Shown here: in pieces, positions 25,601-35,313 of the stretch
How the letters are laid out: the number at the start of each line of letters is the position of its first letter
How positions within the stretch are numbered: position 1 is the stretch's first letter
NCBI GenBank assembly: GCA_947588945.1
Contig: CANPZY010000011.1
Span: 1-49,836, forward strand
Reading direction: 5' to 3'
Length of the DNA stretch: 49,836 bases
Source of the DNA: an uncultured Clostridia bacterium
Lineage (GTDB): Bacteria; Bacillota; Clostridia; TANB77; CAG-508
Notes under the pieces: generated by a model
The model's input: only the letters and a program-made list of their open reading frames with translations
What the model was told of the DNA's origin: nothing
The model's database searches: none
Translations under genes and position numbers: made by a program

Positions 25601-26362
25601 TTAATTATTTCTTTGATTAAATATTTCATACATTACTATCCCTGCTGATACAGATGCATTTAATGAACTTATTTTTCCCTTCATTGGAATCTTTATTAAA
25701 ACATCACAATTTTCTTTCACTAATCTACTTATTCCAGAGCCTTCATTTCCAATTACAACTGCAACTCCAGAATCATATTTTTCTTGATTATAAAAGCTCT
25801 TTCCTTCCATATCTGTTCCATAAATCCATATATCTTTCTCTTTTAGTTCTTTGATTGTATCAGTTAAGTTATTTACTCTTGCTATTTTCATATATTGTAC
25901 AGCTCCAGCAGATGTTTTATTAGTTGTACTGTTTACTAACGCAGACCTTCTTTTTGGTATTATTATTCCATGAACTCCTGTACATTCTGCAGTTCTTATT
26001 ATTGAACCCAAATTGTGTTCATCTTCTATTCCATCTAAAATAAAAATAAATGGCTTTTCATTTCTTTGTTTTGCTAAATCTAATATATCTTCTACTTCTG
26101 AATATTCAAATGGTGGCACTACTGCTATAACTCCTTGATGATTATGAGTTTGTGACATTTGATCTAATTTACTTTTTTCTACTTCTTTTAAAATAATTTT
26201 ATTTTTTCTAGCCAAATTAAGTATCTGCAAAATTGAACCATGTTTTTCCCCTTTTTGCACATACAATTTGTTAATATCTTTTCCTGATTTTAGTAATTCT
26301 ATTACGCTATTTCTTCCTTCAATTTGATCTTGACTACTTTTTTCTTCATAATTATCAATCAT
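25601..26362 (-). CDS. rlmB: 23S rRNA 2'-O-methyltransferase, SpoU/TrmH family
   Basis: A 253-residue SPOUT methyltransferase: N-terminal substrate-binding region starting QIEGRNSVIELLKSG near residues 13-27, then motif 1 ILDGIEDEHNLGSIIRTAE near 108-126, motif 2 VIGNEGSGISRLV near 203-215 and motif 3 IPMKGKISSLNASVSAGI near 225-242. RlmB methylates a Gly-loop ribose (G2251 in E. coli numbering). The family also contains TrmH-like paralogues, so the exact nucleotide is inferred. Confidence 0.87.
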   Translation of the reverse strand: MIDNYEEKSSQDQIEGRNSVIELLKSGKDINKLYVQKGEKHGSILQILNLARKNKIILKEVEKSKLDQMSQTHNHQGVIAVVPPFEYSEVEDILDLAKQRNEKPFIFILDGIEDEHNLGSIIRTAECTGVHGIIIPKRRSALVNSTTNKTSAGAVQYMKIARVNNLTDTIKELKEKDIWIYGTDMEGKSFYNQEKYDSGVAVVIGNEGSGISRLVKENCDVLIKIPMKGKISSLNASVSAGIVMYEIFNQRNN

Positions 26363-26380
26363 TATAATTCACCCTACCTT

Positions 26381-26460
26381 TAATAATGTCATTTGCTAGT
26401 TTTATTAAATACTATATTTTTAATAATGTCACCTGCTAATTTTATTCAAAACTATATTTG
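26381..26460. repeat. Two tandem copies of a 40-bp AT-rich unit
   Basis: TAATAATGTCA begins units at 26381 and 26421, each running through CTATAT with a few mismatches. Occupies the gap between rlmB and lepA. Confidence 0.65.
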
Positions 26461-26475
26461 CCAATTCTATAAAAA

Positions 26476-28293
26476 TTATTTTTCAGTTTTATCTTCTGCT
26501 TTTAAAACATTTAAAAATGCTTCTTGTGGAATTTCTACATTTCCAAATTGTCTCATCTTCTTTTTACCGCGTTTTTGTTTTTCTAATAATTTTTTCTTTC
26601 TAGTTATATCTCCACCATAACATTTTGCTAAAACATCTTTACGCATTGCAGATATTGTTTCTCTAGCTATTATTGTTCCTCCAATTACAGCTTGAAGTGG
26701 AATACTAAATAATTGTCTTGGAATTTCTTCTTTTAATCTTTCTACTAATGTTCTTCCTTTATTATATGCATTTGATTTATGAACTATAAATGAAAGTGCA
26801 TCAACTGGTTCATTATTTACATATATATCAAGTTTAACTAATTCTGATTGCTTATAATCTTTTACATAGTAATCTAATGATGCATAACCCCTTGTTTTTG
26901 ATTTTAGTGTATCAAAGAAATCATATATTATTTCATTAAGTGGAAGTTCATATTTCAAATTTACTCTTGTATCATCTAAATACTGCATATCTATATAAAT
27001 TCCACGTCTATTTTGACAAAGTTCCATTACATTTCCAACATAATCTTTTGGAACCATTATATTAGCTTCAACATAAGGTTCTTCTATATATTTTATTTGA
27101 GTAGATGGTGGCAAGTCTGATGGATTATATAAATTTTCTTCCGTTCCATCTGTCTTATAAACTTTGTAAATTACTGATGGTGCAGTTGTAATTAATCCTA
27201 AATCAAACTCTCTATCTAATCTTTCTTCTATGATTTCTAAATGTAAAAGTCCTAAAAATCCACATCTAAATCCAGAACCTAAGGCTGATGAAGTTTCTGG
27301 TTCAAATACTAATGCTGCATCATTTAATTTTAATTTTTCTAATGCTATTTTTAAATTCTCATAATCTGCTCCATCCATTGGATAAAGTCCACAATATACC
27401 ATTGAGTTTACTTCTTTATATCCTGGAAGTGGCTCTTCTGCTGGATTTTCGTCATTCGTAATTGTATCTCCTACTCTTATATCTTGCAAACTTTTTATAC
27501 TTGCTGAAATATATCCAACTTCTCCTGCTTCAAGTTCGTCTGAGGCAATAAGTTTTCCTGGTTCAAAATATCCTACTTCTGTAACTGTAAAGTGTGCATT
27601 ACTTGACATCAATCTTATTTCATCACCAACCTTTACAGTTCCCTCTTCTATTTTTACATAAGCTAGAGCACCTTTATAGTCATTATAAATTGAATCAAAT
27701 ATTAATGCTTTTAATTTTTCATCTCTATTTCCACTTGGTGGTGGAACATCTTTAACTATTCTTTCTAATACTTCTTCGACATTAAGTCCAGTTTTAGCAG
27801 ATATGCAAGGTGCATCTTCTGCTGGAATGCCTATTATATTTTCTATTTCTTTTTTTACTTCTTCTGGTCTTGCACTTGGTAAATCTATTTTATTTATTAC
27901 TGGTACAATTTCTAAGTTGTTATCTAATGCAAGATACACGTTTGCTAAAGTCTGTGCTTCTACTCCTTGAGTACTATCTACAACTAAAACTGCTCCTTCA
28001 CATGCTGCTAAACTTTTTGATACTTCATAGTTAAAGTCTACATGTCCTGGTGTATCTATTAAATTAAGCTCATATTCTTTTCCATCTTTTGCTTTATATT
28101 TCATTCTGACAGCTTGCGCTTTAATTGTGATTCCTCTTTCTTTTTCTATGTCCATATTATCAAGCACTTGAGATGTCATCTCTCTTTTTGAAAGTGCACC
28201 TGTCATTTCTATTAGTCTATCAGCCAAAGTTGATTTTCCATGATCAATATGTGCTATTATACTAAAATTTCTTATTAATTCTTGTTCTTTCAT
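26476..28293 (-). CDS. lepA: Elongation factor 4 (LepA)
   Basis: A 605-residue translational GTPase: G1 AHIDHGKST near residues 14-22, G2 region ERGITIKA near 53-60, G3 DTPGHVDF near 80-87, G4 NKID near 134-137, then domains II, III and V and the LepA-specific C-terminal domain ending with [21 protein letters not shown] and NVLKAEDK. It back-translocates or remodels stalled ribosomes and affects initiation. Length is normal. It is of interest in a genome where ribosomes may change frame often, but no link is shown. Confidence 0.96.
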   Translation of the reverse strand: MKEQELIRNFSIIAHIDHGKSTLADRLIEMTGALSKREMTSQVLDNMDIEKERGITIKAQAVRMKYKAKDGKEYELNLIDTPGHVDFNYEVSKSLAACEGAVLVVDSTQGVEAQTLANVYLALDNNLEIVPVINKIDLPSARPEEVKKEIENIIGIPAEDAPCISAKTGLNVEEVLERIVKDVPPPSGNRDEKLKALIFDSIYNDYKGALAYVKIEEGTVKVGDEIRLMSSNAHFTVTEVGYFEPGKLIASDELEAGEVGYISASIKSLQDIRVGDTITNDENPAEEPLPGYKEVNSMVYCGLYPMDGADYENLKIALEKLKLNDAALVFEPETSSALGSGFRCGFLGLLHLEIIEERLDREFDLGLITTAPSVIYKVYKTDGTEENLYNPSDLPPSTQIKYIEEPYVEANIMVPKDYVGNVMELCQNRRGIYIDMQYLDDTRVNLKYELPLNEIIYDFFDTLKSKTRGYASLDYYVKDYKQSELVKLDIYVNNEPVDALSFIVHKSNAYNKGRTLVERLKEEIPRQLFSIPLQAVIGGTIIARETISAMRKDVLAKCYGGDITRKKKLLEKQKRGKKKMRQFGNVEIPQEAFLNVLKAEDKTEK

Positions 28294-28352
28294 AAAGCTC
28301 CTCTAAATTGCTTATTTTTTACATATATATACTAACATATTAAACATAATTC

Positions 28353-28371
28353 TGCAAGAATATTTCTTGCA
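28353..28371 (+). terminator. Short perfect hairpin upstream of lepA
   Basis: TGCAAGAA (28353-28360) pairs with TTCTTGCA (28364-28371), loop 3, followed on the plus strand by ATTTTTGAG. It has terminator form for rightward transcripts, of which none is evident, so it could instead lie in the lepA leader. Confidence 0.4.
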
Positions 28372-28401
28372 ATTTTTGAGCTTATTCAGGATAAAGTCAA
28401 C

Positions 28402-28434
28402 AAAAAAACTGACGATTTTTTGATTAACCGTCAG
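28402..28434 (-). terminator. Terminator of prepilin-like gene 1
   Basis: CTGACG (28409-28414) pairs with CGTCAG (28429-28434); on the minus strand seven T follow. It lies just past the stop at 28448 and separates the prepilin-like gene from lepA. Confidence 0.85.
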
Positions 28435-28447
28435 CTTCTAAAAATAG

Positions 28448-29083
28448 TTAATACTCTTGTGGCAAAGAAAGAAAGTTATTCTCAAACTCTATATTCCCAT
28501 TAGGATTTGTTTCTTCAACTTTTACCTCCTGTTCGTTTGCATATACCGGAACATATTCGGCTCCATCTACATCTCCGCTAGTTACTACATTACCATCCGA
28601 ATCCACTTCCGCTACATAATAAGTACCCAATTCTAAATTTGTAAATTCCACTTCTGATAAACTAGCATTTTCAAATTTCATCGGCAAAACATCACCTACT
28701 TTTTTCGTCAATGCACTATCTTAAAACAATGCTACATAAAATGTTGAATCTTCAAGTGTAATTTCACCGTCATTTAAGGCATCCTTAAGTGTCTTTTTTA
28801 CTGTAATTGTTCCTTTTACAGGCTCTTCCTCTTTATCCACATTTGTAATTTCATTTTTTACATTGTCCTGCTTATCTAATAAATTCTCTACTTCTCTTAA
28901 TTTTTCTGCCTCATACGCTTCTGCCTCTTTATATTTTTCTACTACTATCTTTGCTCTTTGAAATAATCCATTTTGACTCAATGCTGTTGTTAGCGTCACT
29001 CCTGCTAATATTAACAATATTATGATTGTTACTACTAGCGCTATTAATGTAATTCCTTTTTCCTTATAACTTACTTTCCTCAT
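28448..29083 (-). pseudogene. Prepilin-like gene 1, interrupted by in-frame TAA
   Basis: The first 120 codons give a prepilin-type N terminus (KEKGITLIALVVTIIILLIL near residues 6-25, cleavage expected after Gly) and the start of a CnaB-like beta domain, GTITVKKTLKDALNDGEITL. A TAA (28721-28723) then follows FYVALF, after which the same frame continues for 90 codons with DSALTKKVGDVLPMKFENAS, FTNLELGTYYVAEVD and FENNF, completing the CnaB-like domain. No CGG is involved. Either a nonsense mutation or stop read-through. Restored length 211 residues. Promoter at 29145-29173. Confidence 0.75.
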
Positions 29084-29144
29084 CTTTAGCTTTTCTCCTT
29101 CTTTTTCTTATTATTTGCTTTTTTTATATTTATTATTTATATTA

Positions 29145-29173
29145 ATTTTATTATTTTTAAAGTATTAAGTCAA
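29145..29173 (-). promoter_or_regulatory. Promoter of prepilin-like gene 1
   Basis: Leftward -35 TTGACT (29168-29173), 17-base spacer, -10 TAAAAT (29145-29150). The same arrangement is repeated before the genes at 30901 and 48520. Confidence 0.75.
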
Positions 29174-29211
29174 TACTTAACAAAACTTTATTTCTATATG
29201 TTTTATTAAGT

Positions 29212-29385
29212 AAAAAGATTAATAAAAAAATATAAACTCTTGCAATTCATTTATTTTAATGTTTTTGCAAGAGTTTATAATTAATTTTCTTTACATTTTT
29301 GTAATAATTTTTATATTTCTTTTACTTCTATAAATGACTTTATTTTGCTATATTTTATATATGTTTATTTTTTATTAATCTTTTT
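29212..29385. repeat. Invertible-type segment, copy A
   Basis: Bounded by inverted repeats (about 20-21 bp) at 29212-29232 and 29366-29385, sharing AAAAAGATTAATAAAAAA. Inside, a hairpin formed by TAAACTCTTGCAA and TTGCAAGAGTTTA lies next to the gene-proximal repeat, followed on the minus strand by a T run, so it is a terminator facing the prepilin-like gene. Same orientation as copy B, opposite to copy C. Confidence 0.75.
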
Positions 29386-29498
29386 AATTAATAATATTTT
29401 TATCATTTTTTAATAATATAAAAAAAATATGAGTATACAAATAACATTTATGAGTGGTACTTAGAAAACTCTCGAAGCTCTAAGTCATTTAATATAGC

Positions 29499-29654
29499 CT
29501 AGAATCCTTCAAGGTCCCAGGCTTTCATTGTGTTTTTATAACAATCTCTGTCAAACCAATATTTCTCTTCTCCCACATACACTCGTACGGAAACTGAAGA
29601 TCCCTCACAATAACCGTTATACAACACCGCAAACACGAAATCAATTCTTAACAT
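29499..29654 (-). CDS. Orphan short ORF after prepilin-like gene 2
   Basis: ATG at 29652-29654 opens a 51-residue frame (MLRIDFVFAVLYNGYCEG..., ending KAWDLEGF) that overlaps the last codons of the prepilin-like gene in another frame. Base composition is clearly richer in G and C than the genome. No ribosome-binding site is evident, so it may be a remnant of an exchanged 3' cassette rather than a gene. Confidence 0.3.
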   Translation of the reverse strand: MLRIDFVFAVLYNGYCEGSSVSVRVYVGEEKYWFDRDCYKNTMKAWDLEGF

Positions 29655-30901
29655 CCCATGATCCATTACTAATTTGTACTAATCCGATATCAGATTCCAG
29701 AGTAACAATCGGGCAAATAAACGAGCCGCAAACAATCCCCCATATTTTTGTCATCCAAATCCGAACTGAACATAGGCAACCCACCTAAAGTTTCTATTTG
29801 CACACAATCCAACCCAAATATCTCATACCCAGTCCCCGAAGGAGAAAAAAAACGAGACGCAATCCAATAATAACGTAGACCTTCCGATTCATAATCCGAG
29901 AATAATACATTCTGGAACTCAATATCATCAAAATATCCCCCATCATACACATCTAATATAAAACCGTTCCTGGCAACCCCCAGTTTATTATCTGCTTTTT
30001 TGTATCCTTCCTCTTCATCACTATGACTTATCGGCATTTGGATGTCAAGATTACTCGATACTCCGGTTTCACTAGCTCCTATTCCATCTTTTGTTAATTC
30101 ATTTCCATCTATTTTTGAACCATTTTCATATGCATATAGTTTTGGATAATATGCTTTTTCTCCTGTATATTCTTCCGTTCCTTCTTGATCTATAAGTTTT
30201 TGTACTTCTGCTCTCCCAGCATCATTTAGATGCTTTTCTATATCTTCTATTTTTATATTCCTTGCTGTTACTCCCAATTTATTATTACTATATTGTCTTG
30301 CACATATATCATTTAAATAATATACTCCATTTGTATATCCTATCGCTCCTCCAAATACTACTCCTCCATGTGCATTTCCATCACTAGCATCTTTACCAAA
30401 CATTAGACCATACACATAGCTCAGTCCATCTCTCGCTATACTCGTACAAACTAAATCTACACTTCCATCATCATTTATGCTTAGTACCTGCCATGTTGCA
30501 TTTTTTACTTGTGCTATTGATTGATTTGTTTCTGTCTCTAATTTATATGTTCCATCTTCTTTTTTAACATATTTTCCATATCCACTATTTTTTCCTTCTA
30601 ATTCATAGTTGTCTGCATCATCATAAGTATAGTTTACCGTATCTCCTATTTTTAATCCTGTCCTATCTGCTACTTTTCCTCTTGCTAATTCGTCTATTGT
30701 TTTCTCTACTTCTCCTAATTTTTCTGTCTCATCTGCTTCTGCTCTTTTATAATTTTCTCCTGCTATCTTTGCTCTTTGAAATAGTCCATTTTGGCTCAAT
30801 GCTGTTGATAGTGTTACTCCTGCTAATATTAACAATATTATAATTGTTATTACTAACGCTATTAAAGTGATTCCCATTTCCTTATAATTTACTTTTCTCA
30901 T
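29641..30901 (-). CDS. Prepilin-like surface protein 2, read through a CGG +1 frameshift
   Basis: Starts MRKVNYKEMGITLIALVITI, a prepilin N-terminal methylation segment (Gly-Ile cleavage, then a 20-residue hydrophobic helix), after GGAG. A long beta-rich domain follows with YGLMFGKDASDGNAHGG and the family C-terminal block YYWIASRFFSPSG. In the standard frame the end is CLRLVYLPDCYSGI; skipping the C at 29728 (TTG-CGG-CTC to TTG-GGC-TCG) gives CLGSFICPIVTLESDIGLVQ and then ISNGSWDVKN, the expected (R)PVVSL-type ending of this family. 1261 bases, 3n+1, 419 residues. Probably exported and assembled or surface displayed. Confidence 0.82.
29726..29728 (-). other. CGG +1 frameshift site 4
   Basis: In-frame CGG (C at 29728). 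Context TTG CGG C; dropping C gives TTG GGC and the C-terminal family block. Confidence 0.82.
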
Positions 30902-30961
30902 CTTTCGCTTTTCTCCTTCTTTTCTTATTATTTACATTTTTTATATTTATTATTTATATTA

Positions 30962-30990
30962 ATTTTATTATTTTTAAAGTATTAAGTCAA
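30962..30990 (-). promoter_or_regulatory. Promoter of prepilin-like gene 2
   Basis: Leftward -35 TTGACT (30985-30990), 17-base spacer, -10 TAAAAT (30962-30967), identical in layout to the other two prepilin-like promoters. Confidence 0.75.
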
Positions 30991-31028
30991 TACTTTATAA
31001 TATTTTACTTCTATATGTTTTATTAAGT

Positions 31029-31202
31029 AAAAAGATTAATAAAAAAATATAAACTCTTGTAATTAATTTATTTCAATGATCTTACAAGAGTTTATAATTT
31101 ATTTTCTTTACAATTTTGTAATAATTTTTATATTTATTTTACTTCTATAATTGGCTTTATTTTGCTATATTTTGTATATATTTATTTTTTATTAATCTTT
31201 TT
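31029..31202. repeat. Invertible-type segment, copy B
   Basis: Inverted repeats at 31029-31049 and 31183-31202. Internal order matches copy A: hairpin (ATAAACTCTTGTAA with TTACAAGAGTTTAT) next to the gene-proximal repeat, then TTTTGCTATATTTTG near the distal repeat. Facing the gene on the minus strand it is a terminator with a T run. The rest of 30902-31277 holds no gene. Confidence 0.78.
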
Positions 31203-31277
31203 AATTAATTATAATATTTTTATCAATCTTAAAAGATATATAATTTAATGCTTCTTTATATTTATCTTATATATTTT

Positions 31278-32051
31278 TTATATACCCATTATACAATATC
31301 CACTATCTGCATAAATAATTTGTCCTGTAATTGCATCTGACATATTACTTAATAAAAATGTAGCTACATTTCCTATTTGCTCAATTGTAACATTTCTATG
31401 AAGTGGAGATTTTTCTTCTACTACTGTTAATATTGAACTAAAATCCTTTATTCCTTTTGCTGATAAAGTTTTTATTGGACCACTTGATAATGCATTTACT
31501 CTTATTCCTTCTTTACCTAAATTTTCTGCTAAATATCTCACACTTGCTTCTAATGCTGCTTTTGCTACACCCATAACATTATATCCTTGTAATACTTTTG
31601 TTGAACCATAATATGTAAGTGTTACTAAACTTGCATTTTCATTTAGCATGTCTAATTCTTTAGCCACTCTTGAAACTAATACAAAAGAATATGCGCTTAC
31701 ATCTACTGCATGACTATATCCTTCTTTACTTGTGAAAACAAAGTCATTATGCAAATCATCTGTATTAGCATGTGCTATTGCATGAACTATACCATCTATT
31801 TTTCCATTTTCTGATTTTATTTGTTCAAATAATTTTTGTACAACTTCATCATTTGAAGCATCATCACAAACATAAGATTTTGAATCTTTAAAATCCTTTG
31901 TTAATTCTTCTATTTTCGATTTATTGTCTTCTCCCATATATGTAAATATTAATTTTGCTCCATTTTCATAGGCTGATTTTGCGATTCCATAAGCTATACT
32001 CCATTTATTTCTTATTCCCATTATTAAAATTTTCTTTCCCTCTAAAATCAT
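31278..32051 (-). CDS. fabI: Enoyl-ACP reductase (NADH), FabI
   Basis: A 257-residue short-chain dehydrogenase of the FabI type: MILEGKKILIMGIRNKWSIAYGIA with the modified nucleotide-binding loop, catalytic Tyr-x6-Lys in YNVMGVAKAALEASVRYL near residues 153-170, and RVNALSSGPIKTLSAKGI near 185-202. It reduces trans-2-enoyl-ACP in the last step of elongation. Last gene of the leftward operon. Its presence in place of FabK or FabL marks the reductase type of this organism. Confidence 0.94.
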   Translation of the reverse strand: MILEGKKILIMGIRNKWSIAYGIAKSAYENGAKLIFTYMGEDNKSKIEELTKDFKDSKSYVCDDASNDEVVQKLFEQIKSENGKIDGIVHAIAHANTDDLHNDFVFTSKEGYSHAVDVSAYSFVLVSRVAKELDMLNENASLVTLTYYGSTKVLQGYNVMGVAKAALEASVRYLAENLGKEGIRVNALSSGPIKTLSAKGIKDFSSILTVVEEKSPLHRNVTIEQIGNVATFLLSNMSDAITGQIIYADSGYCIMGI

Positions 32052-32070
32052 AACTTCTCCTTTCTATATT

Positions 32071-32931
32071 TTAACTTTTACTATAAACTTCATATTCTCC
32101 AATATTTCTAAACTTTTCATATCTTTGTTCTACTAATTCTTTTGGAGTCAATTTTTCTAATTCCTTTAATTCCTTCTTTATTTCAGATTTTAATTTTGAA
32201 GCAATATCTTTAAAATCTTTATCTTCTTTAATTATTTTGTCAACAATTTTAAAATCATATAAATCCTTAGCTGTTATTTTCATTACTTCTGCTGCCTCTT
32301 TAGCTCTAGAACTGTCTTTCCAAACAATACTTGCATATCCTTCTGGAGACAAAATTGAATAAATTGCATTTTCAAGCATTATAATTTTATTTCCAATTGT
32401 TATAGCCAATGCTCCTCCACTTGAACCTTCTCCAATTACTACAACTATTATTGGAACAGTTATTTTTGCCATTTCAAACATTGATTTTGCAATTGCTTCT
32501 CCTTGACCTCTTTCTTCTGCACCTATTCCTGGATATGCTCCTTTTGTATCAACAAAAGTTACTATTGGTCTATTAAATTTTTCTGCCTGTTTCATTAATC
32601 TTATTGCTTTTCTATAGCTTTCTGGATTAGGCATTCCAAAATTTCTTTGGATATTTTCCTTGGTATTTCTGCCTTTTTGTTGTGCTATAATTGTATAGTT
32701 TTGCCCATCCATACTAGCTAAACCACATACTGTTGATTTATCGTCTTTAAAAAGTCTATCTCCATGCAATTCTATAAATTCATCAAATATTACTTCTATA
32801 TAATCTAATGCTGTCTTTCTATTAGGATTTCTGGCAATCTCTACTTTTTTCCAAGCATTAGCATGACTATTATCATTCTTTTCATTTTTTGATATTTTTT
32901 TAGTCTCAGTATTATTTTGTTTAGTAGCCAT
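32071..32931 (-). CDS. accA: Acetyl-CoA carboxylase carboxyltransferase alpha subunit
   Basis: A 286-residue AccA with an Asn/Lys-rich N-terminal extension, then [20 protein letters not shown] near residues 27-46, [19 protein letters not shown] near 122-140 and [11 protein letters not shown] near 163-173, the crotonase-fold oxyanion region. With AccD it transfers CO2 from carboxybiotin to acetyl-CoA. Directly follows accD in the operon. Confidence 0.95.
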   Translation of the reverse strand: MATKQNNTETKKISKNEKNDNSHANAWKKVEIARNPNRKTALDYIEVIFDEFIELHGDRLFKDDKSTVCGLASMDGQNYTIIAQQKGRNTKENIQRNFGMPNPESYRKAIRLMKQAEKFNRPIVTFVDTKGAYPGIGAEERGQGEAIAKSMFEMAKITVPIIVVVIGEGSSGGALAITIGNKIIMLENAIYSILSPEGYASIVWKDSSRAKEAAEVMKITAKDLYDFKIVDKIIKEDKDFKDIASKLKSEIKKELKELEKLTPKELVEQRYEKFRNIGEYEVYSKS

Positions 32932-32991
32932 TAAATTTAGACCTCCATATTAAAATAATAAATTTTATTTCTAAAATATTTGTTAAAATAT

Positions 32992-33846
32992 TTATTTTGA
33001 TTTTTTATATCCATTTAATTTTAGCAAATCATATAATGTTTCCTTCATAAAATTTCTTTCTACAATTTTATCTACAAATCCATGTTCTAGCATAAACTCC
33101 GAAGTTTGAAATCCTTCTGGAAGTTTTTCACCTATAGTTTGCTCTATAACTCTTTTTCCAGCAAATCCAATCATTGCATTTGGTTCTGCTAAAATTATAT
33201 CCCCAAGACTCGCAAAACTTGCTGTTACTCCTCCATAAGTTGGATCTGTTAATACACTTATATATAAATTTCCCGATTTATCAAGTTTAGTAAGTGCTTC
33301 TGTAACTTTTGCCATTTGCATTAGTGAGATTATTCCTTCTTGCATTCTTGCTCCACCTGAACATGAAAATATTATTATTGGTAATTTAAGACTTATTGCT
33401 TTTTCAATAGAATATGTTATCTTTTCTCCAACAACACTTCCCATACTTCCCATAAAGAAATTACTATCCATTACACATAAAACTGTTTCTATACCATTAA
33501 TTTTGCAAGTTCCACATTGCACAGCTTCGTCCATATTAGTTTTTTCTCTAAAGCTTTCTAATTTATTCTTGTAATCTTCCATTTTTAAAGGGTTTACTGT
33601 ATCAATATTTAAATTAAATTTTTTAAAACTTCCTTTATCAGCTATACTTTCTATTCTGTTTTCACAGTTCATTCTGAAATAATGATTACAAGCAGGACAA
33701 ATACCATTATTGGCTTTTAATACTTCTTTATAAATTATTTCCTTGCATTTATCACATTTTATCCACTTTCCCTCAGGTATATCAACTTTATTGTCCTTTT
33801 TTATTATTGATTTATTATCTCTTTTCTTTATTTTATCAACAATCAT
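32992..33846 (-). CDS. accD: Acetyl-CoA carboxylase carboxyltransferase beta subunit
   Basis: ATG at 33844-33846 is preferred over the upstream ATG at 33873, since AGAGGT stands just before it. The protein (284 residues) has a four-Cys zinc finger, CDKC near residue 29 and CPAC near 48, followed by the crotonase-type carboxyltransferase domain (GGARMQEGIISLMQM near 155-169; DPTYGGVTASFA near 190-201). Forms the carboxyltransferase with AccA. Confidence 0.95.
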   Translation of the reverse strand: MIVDKIKKRDNKSIIKKDNKVDIPEGKWIKCDKCKEIIYKEVLKANNGICPACNHYFRMNCENRIESIADKGSFKKFNLNIDTVNPLKMEDYKNKLESFREKTNMDEAVQCGTCKINGIETVLCVMDSNFFMGSMGSVVGEKITYSIEKAISLKLPIIIFSCSGGARMQEGIISLMQMAKVTEALTKLDKSGNLYISVLTDPTYGGVTASFASLGDIILAEPNAMIGFAGKRVIEQTIGEKLPEGFQTSEFMLEHGFVDKIVERNFMKETLYDLLKLNGYKKSK

Positions 33847-33916
33847 ATCTACCTCTAAAAATTTTTTACACATCTTTTTATAAAATTATACATAAAGCTT
33901 AACTTTTTAAATTAAT

Positions 33917-35263
33917 TTATCCTTCATTTTTTAACATTTTTTCAATAAATGAAGTATCGTAATTTTCTCTAATAAAATCTAAGTTTGTTATTATACTTAA
34001 TAAAAAGTCAACATTTGTGTCTATTCCTTCTATTACTAATTCCTCAAGAGCTCTCTTCATTTTTGCAATAGCTTCATTTCTATTGTTTCCATGTGCAATT
34101 ATTTTTGCAATCATTGAATCATAATTAGGTGGTACTTCATATCCTTCATAAATTGCAGTATCAATTCTTATACCATTTCCACCCGGCAAGTTTAAACCTG
34201 TAATTTTTCCTGGACTTGGTCTAAAATGCTTTGAAGGATTTTCTGCATTTATTCTACATTCTATTGAGTGACCTTTAATTTCTATTTTATTTTGTCTGTA
34301 TCTCAATTTTTCTCCAACAGCTATTCTAATTTGTTCTTTTATTAAATCGATTCCGGTATTTTCTTCTGTTATTGGATGTTCTACTTGTATTCTTGTATTC
34401 ATTTCCATAAAATAAAAATTTTTGTCTTTATCAACAAGAAACTCTACTGTTCCTGCATTTGTATAATTGGCTACTTTTGCTGCTCTTACTGCGGTTTCTC
34501 CTAATCTAGCTCTTAATCTATTATCTATTACAGGTGAAGGAGTTTCTTCTAAGATTTTTTGATGATTTCTTTGTATAGTGCAATCTCTTTCTCCTAAAGA
34601 TACTACGTTTCCATGTTCATCTGCTAATATTTGAACTTCTATATGTCTAGGATTTTGGATATATTTTTCTATATAAATTTCATCATCTGAAAATGATACT
34701 TTTGCTTCTTGTTTTACTACTTTATAACTTTCTTGTAACTCTTCTTCGCTTTCTACTACTCTAATGCCTTTTCCTCCGCCTCCTGCAGATGCCTTAATCA
34801 TTACTGGATAGCCAATTTTACTTGCTATTTTCTTTAATTCTTCATAATCTTTAACGCTTCCACTAGAACCCGGTATTACAGGTATCCCTGCTTTTTTCAT
34901 TGTTTCTTTTGCATTAGATTTATTTCCCATAGCTTCAATTACTTTATATGATGGTCCAATAAATTTTATATTAGATTCTTCACAGATTTTCGCAAAATTG
35001 CTATTTTCAGACAAAAATCCAAAACCTGGATGAATACTATCTGCACCAGTTATATTTGCTGCTTCTATTATACTTTTTATATTTAAATAACTTTTACTAG
35101 ATTCTGCAGGTCCTATACATATAGCTTCATCTGCAAGTCTTGTGTGTAAAGAATTTTTGTCTATATCAGAATATACTGCTACAGTTTTTATATTCATTTC
35201 TTTACATGCTCTAATAATTCTTACTGCAATCTCTCCTCGATTTGCAATTAGTATTTTGTTCAT
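33917..35263 (-). CDS. accC: Biotin carboxylase
   Basis: A 448-residue ATP-grasp enzyme: N-terminal MNKILIANRGEIAVRIIRAC, Gly-rich loop KASAGGGGKGIRVV near residues 158-171, catalytic EMNTRIQVEHPITEE near 287-301, and the C-terminal biotin carboxylase domain. It carboxylates biotin on AccB with ATP and bicarbonate. Normal length, between fabZ and accD. Confidence 0.97.
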   Translation of the reverse strand: MNKILIANRGEIAVRIIRACKEMNIKTVAVYSDIDKNSLHTRLADEAICIGPAESSKSYLNIKSIIEAANITGADSIHPGFGFLSENSNFAKICEESNIKFIGPSYKVIEAMGNKSNAKETMKKAGIPVIPGSSGSVKDYEELKKIASKIGYPVMIKASAGGGGKGIRVVESEEELQESYKVVKQEAKVSFSDDEIYIEKYIQNPRHIEVQILADEHGNVVSLGERDCTIQRNHQKILEETPSPVIDNRLRARLGETAVRAAKVANYTNAGTVEFLVDKDKNFYFMEMNTRIQVEHPITEENTGIDLIKEQIRIAVGEKLRYRQNKIEIKGHSIECRINAENPSKHFRPSPGKITGLNLPGGNGIRIDTAIYEGYEVPPNYDSMIAKIIAHGNNRNEAIAKMKRALEELVIEGIDTNVDFLLSIITNLDFIRENYDTSFIEKMLKNEG

Positions 35264-35313
35264 TTTAATATCCTTTCATAGGCTTTTATTTACTTTAAAC
35301 TTATCGCATTTTT

